From positions 1-36,607 of the forward strand of contig CAYWMN010000002.1 of the NCBI GenBank assembly GCA_964459065.1: a stretch of DNA of 36,607 bases, given 5' to 3'. The translations under genes and the position numbers were made by a program. The stretch's first letter is position 1, and each line of letters begins with the position of its first letter. Source of the DNA: JAMCXS01 sp964459065 (GTDB lineage: Bacteria > Acidobacteriota > Terriglobia > UBA7540). Positions 29,914 through 36,607 of the stretch are shown here, piece after piece. The notes beneath the pieces were generated by a model, which saw only the letters and a program-made list of their open reading frames with translations, had not been told where the DNA came from and did not search any database.

Positions 29914-32352
29914 ATGTTCGAGAGATACACAGAGAAAGCCCGGCGTGTTATCTTTTTCGCTCGCTACGAAGCCAGCCAGTTTGGCAGTCCCTACATTGAG
30001 AGCGAGCACCTCCTGCTCGGTCTGCTGCGCGAAGACAAAGCGCTTACCAACCGCTTTCTACGTTCCCACGCATCGATAGAGTCGATTCGCAAGCAGGTCG
30101 AGGCGCGCACGCCAATCCGGGAAAAGGTTTCCACGTCCGTCGAGTTACCGCTCAGCCAGGAATGCAAGCGGGTTCTGGCCTACGCCGCCGAAGAAGCCGA
30201 ACGCTTGTCGCACAAGCACATCGGGACCGAGCACCTTCTGCTGGGCCTGTTGCGCGAAGATAAGTCGTTTGCCGCGGAGATCCTGCACGACCGCGGCTTG
30301 CGCCTGACCACGCTGCGCGAGGGTCTGAACCGGGCGCAGAGTGAAAAGGTTTCATCGAGCCGCTCCAAAGAGACTTCCCTGCTGGCCGAGTTCAGCCGCG
30401 ATCTCACTCAGGCCGCGCTGGAGAATCAGTTGGATCCCCTGGTGGGGCGCGAAAATGAAGTCGAGCGGGTCGTGCAGATCCTGTGCCGCCGCACCAAGAA
30501 TAATCCCGTGCTGATCGGCGAGCCGGGCGTGGGCAAGACGGCCATCGTGGAAGGCCTGGCCGAACGCATCGCCGAGGGCGAGGTACCGTCGTTTTTGGCC
30601 GACAAGCGCATTCTGGCCCTGGATCTTTCGCTGATCGTGGCCGGAACCAAGTACCGAGGGCAGTTCGAGGAACGACTGAAGACCATCATGAAAGAGCTGA
30701 TGGAAGCTCAGAACGCCGTCATTTTTATCGACGAGCTGCACACCCTGGTGGGAGCCGGTTCAGCGGAGGGATCGCTCGACGCGGCCAACATTCTGAAGCC
30801 GGCGCTTTCGCGCGGCGAGATTCAGTGCATCGGGGCGACCACCCCGGGAGAGTTCCGGAAGTCCATCGAGCGCGACCGCTCGCTGGAAAGGCGGTTTCAA
30901 GCCGTCAAAGTTCCGCCTCCGGACGAAGCCCAGGCCATCAAGATTCTTTTTGGCATCAAGGAGCGCTACGAGAAGTTCCATGCCGTGTCGTACACGGACG
31001 AAGCGCTTTCCAACGCCGTCTATCTCTCCAGCCGCTACATTCCGGACCGCTTCCTGCCCGACAAAGCTGTTGACCTGATCGATGAAGCGGGCGCCAGGGT
31101 CAAGCTCCGCCAGAGTACTTTGCCCGAAGAGATGATCGACGTGCAGAAGCGGATCAAATTTGTGGTTCACCGCATGGAAAATGCGATTGCCAACCACGAG
31201 TTTGAAAAAGCCCGGTTTTATTCCGACGAGGAACGCAAGGAGCGTGAAAATCTGCGGCTGCTCCGCGAAAAGTACAATATTGATGAAACTTCCATCGGAG
31301 CCGTCACCCACCAGGATATCGAAGAGGTCGTCGCGCGTTGGACCGGCATCCCGGTCATCTCAATCAAGGAAGAGGAAACGTCAAAGCTGCTGCGGATTGA
31401 GGAAGAGCTGCACAAGCGGATCGTTAATCAGGACCAAGCGATCTCAGCTCTGGCCCGGGCCATTCGGCGTTCGCGCGCCGGGCTGAAGCAGCCGGGGCGT
31501 CCGGTCGGATCGTTTCTTTTTCTCGGCCCCACGGGCGTGGGCAAGACGGAAATGGCTCGCTCGCTTTCCGAATTTCTGTTCGGCAGTGACCAGGCCCTGA
31601 TCCGCTTTGATATGTCAGAGTTCATGGAAAAACATGCCGTGTCAAAGCTGATCGGCTCTCCCCCAGGATACGTCGGCTATGAAGAGGGAGGACAACTGAC
31701 CGAGCGGGTGCGGCGCACGCCTTACTCCTTGATTCTGCTGGATGAAATCGAGAAGGCGCATCCGGATATTTTCAATATCCTGCTGCAGGTTTTCGAGGAT
31801 GGCCAGTTGACCGACGGACTGGGCAACACCGTGGATTTCAAGAACACGATCCTGATTATGACTTCGAATATCGGCGCCCGGTATTTGGAGCGGCGGTCGA
31901 ACATGGGATTCCAATCGGCGGTGGAGGGCGCGGCGGAAAAGAAGATCGGCGACCAGGTCATGGCAGAGGTCAAGCGGCTGTTCAATCCGGAATTCCTGAA
32001 CCGGCTGGACGAGGTTATCATCTTTAACGCCCTGAACGACGACGATCTGCTCCAGATTCTGGATTTGCTCGTTGGCGTCATGAACCAGCATTTGACTCAA
32101 AAGAACATCTCGTTGACGCTCTCGCCTGAGGCCGGAAAGTGGATTCTGGAAAAGACTTGTGCGGACCGTTCATACGGGGCCAGGCCTCTGCGGAGGGCTT
32201 TGCAGAAATATATCGAGGATCCGCTTTCCGAAGCGTTGATCCAGGGGGAGATCCAACCACCCACGGTCTTGGAGGTGGTCGTCGAAAATGAATCGCTCTA
32301 TTACCGCCCCGTCAACGATAAACTGGTCGCGGCCACACCACTGTCTCACTAG
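29914..32352 (+). CDS. clpC: ClpC-type AAA+ protease ATPase
   Basis: Hexameric unfoldase that feeds proteins to ClpP. 812 residues, the usual ClpC size. Two N-terminal Clp repeats (SEHLLLGLLREDKAL and TEHLLLGLLREDKSF) are followed by AAA1 with Walker A GEPGVGKT near 202 and VIFIDELH, a short M-domain with a UVR-like segment (FEKARFYSDEERKERENLR), AAA2 with Walker A GPTGVGKT near 538 and LLDEIEKAH, and the ClpP-binding NMGF loop. The ATG at 29914 follows GAGGAGCT. No mcsA/mcsB or ctsR genes lie next to it, as they would in Firmicutes; instead it sits between lolD and bamA. Confidence 0.96.
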   Translation: MFERYTEKARRVIFFARYEASQFGSPYIESEHLLLGLLREDKALTNRFLRSHASIESIRKQVEARTPIREKVSTSVELPLSQECKRVLAYAAEEAERLSHKHIGTEHLLLGLLREDKSFAAEILHDRGLRLTTLREGLNRAQSEKVSSSRSKETSLLAEFSRDLTQAALENQLDPLVGRENEVERVVQILCRRTKNNPVLIGEPGVGKTAIVEGLAERIAEGEVPSFLADKRILALDLSLIVAGTKYRGQFEERLKTIMKELMEAQNAVIFIDELHTLVGAGSAEGSLDAANILKPALSRGEIQCIGATTPGEFRKSIERDRSLERRFQAVKVPPPDEAQAIKILFGIKERYEKFHAVSYTDEALSNAVYLSSRYIPDRFLPDKAVDLIDEAGARVKLRQSTLPEEMIDVQKRIKFVVHRMENAIANHEFEKARFYSDEERKERENLRLLREKYNIDETSIGAVTHQDIEEVVARWTGIPVISIKEEETSKLLRIEEELHKRIVNQDQAISALARAIRRSRAGLKQPGRPVGSFLFLGPTGVGKTEMARSLSEFLFGSDQALIRFDMSEFMEKHAVSKLIGSPPGYVGYEEGGQLTERVRRTPYSLILLDEIEKAHPDIFNILLQVFEDGQLTDGLGNTVDFKNTILIMTSNIGARYLERRSNMGFQSAVEGAAEKKIGDQVMAEVKRLFNPEFLNRLDEVIIFNALNDDDLLQILDLLVGVMNQHLTQKNISLTLSPEAGKWILEKTCADRSYGARPLRRALQKYIEDPLSEALIQGEIQPPTVLEVVVENESLYYRPVNDKLVAATPLSH

Positions 32353-32531
32353 AGTCGTTCAACTCCTATGGGGGCCGGAGAGTCCGCGAAGAACCTGAAT
32401 ACCCAACGCATCCTCAGAAATGCTTGATGGAGCTTGGCCCTTTTGCGTTAAGGACCCGAGCCAACTCTTGAGGAATTCACTGCATCGGAGATGCTTAAGC
32501 TCTCAACTGTAGCGGGGAGAAAGGCTGTTTC

Positions 32532-35495
32532 TTGAAGTTTTTGAAGGGTTGTCGGCGCAAACAGATCCAGCGAGCCGGAATCTCGCTTGCCACCACGATT
32601 GGGTTCATCCTTTTTGCCGGACTTGCACTTCGCGCGCAGAGTTCCGCCCCGAAAAGCCAGCCGAAGCAGGCAGGTGCGCAGCCAAGCGGGAAGCAGCCGT
32701 CCCCCGCCAAGAAGGCTGTTCAGAAGCTTGAGCAACTGCAGCTTGAAACGCCTCAGCTGGAAACCCCGAAACCCGCCAAGCCCTCGGCCAAACCGAAGAC
32801 GCCCGCCAAAAAGCAGAAGGAATTGATTGAAGCCATCATCTTCCGAGGCAACCGGAGGGTTCCCTCTTCCGTGCTGAGAGCCCGCATTTTTTCGCGTCCC
32901 GGCGACGTTTACAGCGTCAATGCCCTGGAGCGCGACTTCATGGCCCTGTGGCACACCGGTTATTTTGATGATATCCGCCTGGAAGTCCAAAACGGGAAAA
33001 AGGGCGAGATTGTCATCTTTTATGTTCGGGAAAAGAAGCTGGTGCGAGCCATCACCTATAAGGGACTGCACAGCGTCCAACAATCCGACGTTCTGGAGGC
33101 GTTTCAAAAGCAGAAAGTGGGCTTGACGATCGACTCGCAATTCGATCCCGTGGTCGTCAAGAGAGCCGAGGTTGTTCTGCGGCAAATGCTGGGCGCGCAC
33201 GGCCGGCAATTTGCTACCGTCCGGGCCCGCACCCGCAATATTCCTCCCAATTCCGTGGCCCTGACGTTCATTGTTACCGAGGGTCCCAAGGTAAAGGTCG
33301 GCAAGATCACTTTTCAAGGGAATACGGTGTTTCCAAACCGGGAACTGGTTCAGCAGATGAAACTGTCGAGGCCCACGGGGCTGCCGCCGTGGTTTTATTG
33401 GTTTCATAAGACCTACGACCACGACAAAGTCCTTTTTGACCTGGAAAAGGTGCGGGAACTTTATCAGGATCACGGCTATTTCTTCGCGATTCCCGAAGAA
33501 CCCAAGGTGAAGATGCGGAATACCGCGCATCACTGGCCGCTCTTCTTCTGGAGTTGGGGACACGGCAAGGCCGTGGACATTACCATCCCCGTCGAGCAGG
33601 GACACCAATATAAGCTCGGCAAATTCACCATCCATGGCGCCAAGCTCTTCAAAGCCCAGAAGCTCAAACCCCTTCTCGGAATGAAGCAGGGCGAGGTTTT
33701 CGATCTTTCCAAGGTTCGCAAGACGATTAAGAATCTGACCGAACTTTACGGGGACTTCGGCTACATCAACTTCGTAGCGACTCCAGATCCGGAACCCGAC
33801 CGCAAAAAGCGCATTGTCAATCTGTCCCTGGACTTTGACGAGGGCAAACAATTTTTCATCCACCGAATCAATTTTTCCGGAAACACCAAAACCCGCGACA
33901 AAGTCATTCGGCGCGAACTGATGTTGAATGAAGGACAAGTCTTCAATTCCCGCCTTTGGAAATTGAGCATCTTAAAAGTCAACCAGCTCGGCTTTTTTAA
34001 CCCGATCAAGAAGGAAGATTACGACATCAAGCAAAACGCCAAGAACGACACGGTGGATATCAACTTGAAGGTCAAGGAGAAAGGCCGCAACTCGATCGGG
34101 TTTTCCGGAGGAACCAGCGGCTATTCGGGGAATTTTATCGGGTTCAATTACTCCACAAGCAATTTCCTGGGCTTGGGCGAAACGCTCAGCTTCAGCGCCC
34201 AGACGGGGCAGTATCAGAAGCTCTACCAGTTCGGATTCACCGAGCCCTATGTTCTTGACCGGCCCATCACCACCGGCTTCACCGTTTACAAGAGCGACGT
34301 CAACTTCAACCAGCTTGAGCAGACCAGCGCCTATCAGGGAATCAGCCAGACCTACCTGGCTTCAGCGTTCGGTGCAAGCTCGTTCCAGAATTTCGCCCAG
34401 AATTCCACCGGGTTTACGGCCTTCGCCAGCTATCCGCTCAAGCGGCACTTTGCGAGGCTCGGCCTGACGTATAGCTTCTCAAACAGCAGCCTGCAAACCT
34501 TCAGCCTAGCTTCGCAGGCCTATTTTGAAGCCCTCAATTTCCAAAATATCGTGTCGGGCCCCAACTCGCTTACCGGAATCCGGCAAAGCTCGATCATGCC
34601 CACGTTTAACTACAGCACGATCGACAATTACAGGGATCCCCACACCGGCAAATCGCTCTTTGCGACTTTCCAGTTTGCGGGCAGCGCTTTGGGCGGCAAC
34701 GTCAACACCATCGAACCCACCGTCGAAGCCAAGTATTATCACCCCATTAATCACGACCGGAACACCCTGGCCTTCCACCTCCTTTTCTCCACCATCTCCG
34801 GATACGGTGGCAAGGTGCCTCCACCATACTCCCGATTCTATATGGGTGGCGAAACCACCATCCGAGGGTTTGATATCTACTCTGTCAGTCCGATTGCCTT
34901 TTTCCCAACCACAGCTCAAGTCTGCAACCGGGATAGCGAAGGCAATATCATCACCGCCTTGAACTCCAACGGAGCCTCGTCGGGCTCTTGCGGATCGTAC
35001 ACAAAGTTCCCCGTCAATACGGTTACATTTCCGGGAGGCGATACGGAGCTGCTGACGAATTTCGAGTATCGAATCCCCATCGTGGGGCCGGTGAGCGTGG
35101 CGCCGTTTATTGACGCGGGAATGGACTTTGTTTGGCACACCAGCCAGTTGAACTTGCGGCCCACGGCACTGCTGCCGATCACACAGAATTTTTCATATTT
35201 CAAAGTGCCGACAAAGCTGCAGATCGTTCCGGGCACCAACTATAAGCCCCGGAGTTCGCTCGGCATCTCGCTGCAAGTAATCGTTCCGCATTTCAACATT
35301 CCGTTCCACCTCTATTACGGCTACAACTGGCTTCGGCTCAATCGCGTTATTACTCCGCCGACGGATGGGACTTTGCCTCCGCAGTCCCTTTTCCCCAACA
35401 TGGCGACCTACGATCAAATCATGACCTACTTCCAACCGTTTCACTATGCAGAGCGGAGATCCATGGTGGGCTTTACGGTGGCACAGACTTTTTAA
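32532..35495 (+). CDS. bamA: Outer-membrane assembly factor BamA (Omp85)
   Basis: Inserts beta-barrel proteins into the outer membrane. 987 residues from a TTG at 32532 behind AAGG. A signal peptide (LATTIGFILFAGLALRAQ) is followed by a Lys/Pro/Gln-rich linker to about residue 95, then five POTRA domains (about 95-515) and a 16-strand barrel to the end. The barrel contains the Omp85 loop-6 motif TIRGFD. The final residue is Phe (VAQTF), the outer-membrane C-terminal signature. The third POTRA region carries aromatic insertions (PPWFYWFHKTYDHDK and HHWPLFFWSWGHGK). It is followed by skp, the standard bamA-skp pair. Confidence 0.94.
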   Translation: MKFLKGCRRKQIQRAGISLATTIGFILFAGLALRAQSSAPKSQPKQAGAQPSGKQPSPAKKAVQKLEQLQLETPQLETPKPAKPSAKPKTPAKKQKELIEAIIFRGNRRVPSSVLRARIFSRPGDVYSVNALERDFMALWHTGYFDDIRLEVQNGKKGEIVIFYVREKKLVRAITYKGLHSVQQSDVLEAFQKQKVGLTIDSQFDPVVVKRAEVVLRQMLGAHGRQFATVRARTRNIPPNSVALTFIVTEGPKVKVGKITFQGNTVFPNRELVQQMKLSRPTGLPPWFYWFHKTYDHDKVLFDLEKVRELYQDHGYFFAIPEEPKVKMRNTAHHWPLFFWSWGHGKAVDITIPVEQGHQYKLGKFTIHGAKLFKAQKLKPLLGMKQGEVFDLSKVRKTIKNLTELYGDFGYINFVATPDPEPDRKKRIVNLSLDFDEGKQFFIHRINFSGNTKTRDKVIRRELMLNEGQVFNSRLWKLSILKVNQLGFFNPIKKEDYDIKQNAKNDTVDINLKVKEKGRNSIGFSGGTSGYSGNFIGFNYSTSNFLGLGETLSFSAQTGQYQKLYQFGFTEPYVLDRPITTGFTVYKSDVNFNQLEQTSAYQGISQTYLASAFGASSFQNFAQNSTGFTAFASYPLKRHFARLGLTYSFSNSSLQTFSLASQAYFEALNFQNIVSGPNSLTGIRQSSIMPTFNYSTIDNYRDPHTGKSLFATFQFAGSALGGNVNTIEPTVEAKYYHPINHDRNTLAFHLLFSTISGYGGKVPPPYSRFYMGGETTIRGFDIYSVSPIAFFPTTAQVCNRDSEGNIITALNSNGASSGSCGSYTKFPVNTVTFPGGDTELLTNFEYRIPIVGPVSVAPFIDAGMDFVWHTSQLNLRPTALLPITQNFSYFKVPTKLQIVPGTNYKPRSSLGISLQVIVPHFNIPFHLYYGYNWLRLNRVITPPTDGTLPPQSLFPNMATYDQIMTYFQPFHYAERRSMVGFTVAQTF

Positions 35496-35502
35496 CTTGA
35501 CA

Positions 35503-35522
35503 GCCATTCCCGTTACAATGGC
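35503..35522 (+). promoter_or_regulatory. Inverted repeat in the bamA-skp gap
   Basis: GCCATT (35503-35508) and AATGGC (35517-35522) flank CCCGTTAC in the 69-base gap. A TTGACA sits just upstream, but the -10-like TACAAT lies only 11 bases away, too close for a promoter. Probably a small mRNA stem; weak evidence. Confidence 0.25.
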
Positions 35523-35564
35523 AAGATGTTGATTCGCTGATTTGATTGAAGAAAAGGAGTTTGA

Positions 35565-36161
35565 ATGAGAAATCGAGTTTTTGCAATTTTCACGTTGTTC
35601 GCCCTGATCGGCTTTCCGATTTTCCTTGCAGGGCAAAGCGCCAGCGCAGCCTCGGCAGGGAAAGTCGGCGTGATTAACATCCAGGATGCGATTCTTAGCA
35701 CTGCGCAGGGGAAAAATGCAATGCAAGGTCTGCAGAGCAAGTTCATGCCGCGGCAGCAGGAAATCCGGCGGCGGCAGCAGCAGGTCGAGCAACTGCGGGA
35801 ACAGCTTCAAAAGCAGATGACCACCCTGAGTGCAGATGAGCAGCGACGGCTGAGCCGCGAACTCACTGAAAAACAGACGATCCTGAGGCGAATGACCGAG
35901 GACGCCCAATCCGATCTCCAATATGATCGCGAAAACATTATGCGGGGTATTGGTGAAAAGATGGTCAAGGTCATCCAACAGTACGCGCCCCAACACGGCT
36001 TTGCTCTGGTTTTAGATTCCAGCCAGGTTCCAGTCTATTACACTGCGGAGGGCTTCGATATTACAGAGGCCATCGTGAAGCTGTACAACTCAACGTATCC
36101 CATGCAGGCTTCATCGACGTCAGGGACCAGCAGCTCCAAAGCGACCCCCAAGAAAAAGTAA
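35565..36161 (+). CDS. skp: Periplasmic chaperone Skp/OmpH
   Basis: Jellyfish-shaped trimeric chaperone that carries unfolded outer-membrane proteins to BamA. 198 residues. Signal peptide (FAIFTLFALIGFPIFLAG, cleavage near ASA). The mature start KVGVINIQDAILSTAQGKNAMQ is typical, followed by a long coiled coil rich in Gln, Arg and Glu (about residues 60-130), the return strand FALVLDSSQVPVYYT, and a Ser/Thr/Lys tail (GTSSSKATPKKK). The ATG at 35565 lies five bases after AAGGAG. It directly follows bamA, as in many bacteria. Confidence 0.93.
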   Translation: MRNRVFAIFTLFALIGFPIFLAGQSASAASAGKVGVINIQDAILSTAQGKNAMQGLQSKFMPRQQEIRRRQQQVEQLREQLQKQMTTLSADEQRRLSRELTEKQTILRRMTEDAQSDLQYDRENIMRGIGEKMVKVIQQYAPQHGFALVLDSSQVPVYYTAEGFDITEAIVKLYNSTYPMQASSTSGTSSSKATPKKK

Positions 36162-36200
36162 CCGGGCACGCTAGCAGAGCAACCGCATAAGACTTGATTC

Positions 36201-36237
36201 CACCAACCGCGGGCGCCACAACTCCCGCGGTTAGGTG
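36201..36237. terminator. Bidirectional terminator-like hairpin between skp and the CDF gene
   Basis: AACCGCGGG (36205-36213) and CCCGCGGTT (36224-36232) form a perfect 9-bp stem, extended by CACC/GGTG with one bulge. It lies between convergent genes. On the plus strand a weak T-rich TTCTCGTT follows. Confidence 0.6.
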
Positions 36238-36243
36238 TTCTCG

Positions 36244-36607
36244 TTAACTGAGGTTTGGCTCTGCGTGGATGCTGACTTTGGAAATTTGAGGAAAGGCCTC
36301 GCGGAATCGAAATTCCAGCTCTTCCGTGATGTCGTGCACGCGCCCAATCGGCATGTCGGCAGCCAGCGTGCAGTGCATCGTCACCAGAATCCCTCCGCCC
36401 ACCAGGTGCGCCTCAACCGAATGGCAGTCTTCAAGTCCCGGCGTCTCCCGCGCAATGCTCATCAACTTTTGCTGGACCGCGCTCGGATCCAGCGGAGCGC
36501 TGTCAGCCGACTCAACGTGCTTCCGTAGGGGTTCAAGGTGCACGTTCATCTGATCCACCTCGGAAAGTTCTTCCTTGATTCCGCGCTCCAGCCTGTCGGC
36601 CTGCTGG
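36244..36607 (-). CDS. C-terminal part of a probable cation diffusion facilitator (5' end outside window)
   Basis: The frame is open to the window edge, so the gene starts to the right. The visible 120 residues begin QQADRLERGIKEELSEVDQM and contain VNVHLEP-type and VSIHAEP strands. Two such ferredoxin-like strands resemble the cytoplasmic dimerisation domain (ZT_dimer) of CDF metal exporters, here apparently in duplicate (the first repeat ending MNVHLEP, the second running from SAVQQKLMSIARETPGL to the end). His and Cys residues (DCHSVEAHL, TMHCTL) could bind metal. The membrane part is not in view, so the call stays tentative. Confidence 0.65.
   Translation of the reverse strand, partial: QQADRLERGIKEELSEVDQMNVHLEPLRKHVESADSAPLDPSAVQQKLMSIARETPGLEDCHSVEAHLVGGGILVTMHCTLAADMPIGRVHDITEELEFRFREAFPQISKVSIHAEPNLS

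Noticed and set aside
32448..33938. Minus-strand open frame of 496 codons
   Set aside because: Antisense to the bamA POTRA region; no ribosome binding site or recognisable domain.
35498..35519. TTGACA and TACAAT as a promoter for skp
   Set aside because: The spacing is only 11 bases, too short for sigma70; the boxes probably coexist by chance.
1..36607. Mobile elements, CRISPR arrays, prophage or toxin-antitoxin genes
   Set aside because: No transposase, integrase, regular repeat-spacer pattern or phage structural gene was seen on either strand.

Overview
The window comes from a GC-rich diderm bacterium, most likely an Acidobacteriota member. This is inferred from gene content and order, not from any search. 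Pointers are a LolC/LolD lipoprotein release system with BamA and Skp (an outer membrane), ClpC in a diderm, a PPi-type phosphofructokinase, a CysO/Mec-like cysteine pathway, and frequent GTG and TTG starts. No tRNA, rRNA, insertion sequence, CRISPR array or prophage was recognised. The segment looks like core chromosome plus lineage-specific hypotheticals.

Layout. (1) 1-6,800, minus strand: one long translation block, rplM-rpsI-rpsB-tsf-pyrH-frr-rpsL-rpsG-fusA (fusA cut by the window edge). A strong promoter precedes rpsL, a weaker one precedes rplM, and an intrinsic terminator lies between rpsB and tsf. (2) 6,996-9,680: a metallo-beta-lactamase-fold hydrolase, an RmlD-like reductase, a small secreted protein and a 90-residue unknown. 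(3) 9,988-13,206, minus strand: a protein-thiocarboxylate sulfur cluster made of a cysteine synthase, a JAMM protease, a MoaD/ThiS-like sulfur carrier and a MoeB-rhodanese E1-like activator. The carrier's Gly-Gly is buried behind eight extra residues, so the adjacent protease probably has to trim it. (4) 13,570-19,136: a degenerate receiver protein, a HAD hydrolase, a secreted HEAT-repeat protein, an unknown 243-residue protein, pyrophosphate-type phosphofructokinase and a LysE-like membrane protein. (5) 19,211-25,834, minus strand: the classical rimP-nusA-infB-ylxP-rbfA-truB operon, with a promoter and an intrinsic terminator in its leader. (6) 26,146-36,161, plus strand: lysS, lolC, lolD, clpC, bamA and skp, an envelope-biogenesis run headed by a perfect-consensus promoter. 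(7) At the right edge, minus strand: the C-terminal part of a probable cation diffusion facilitator.

How it works together. Regions 1, 5 and lysS supply ribosomal proteins, elongation and initiation factors, ribosome maturation and tRNA charging. Region 3 makes cysteine using a small protein as sulfur donor. Region 6 builds the outer membrane: LolCD releases lipoproteins, Skp carries outer-membrane proteins, and BamA inserts them. Several genes (cysM-like, the 243-residue unknown, lolC) have promoter-like elements ending only a few bases before the start codon and no Shine-Dalgarno sequence, which suggests leaderless mRNAs.
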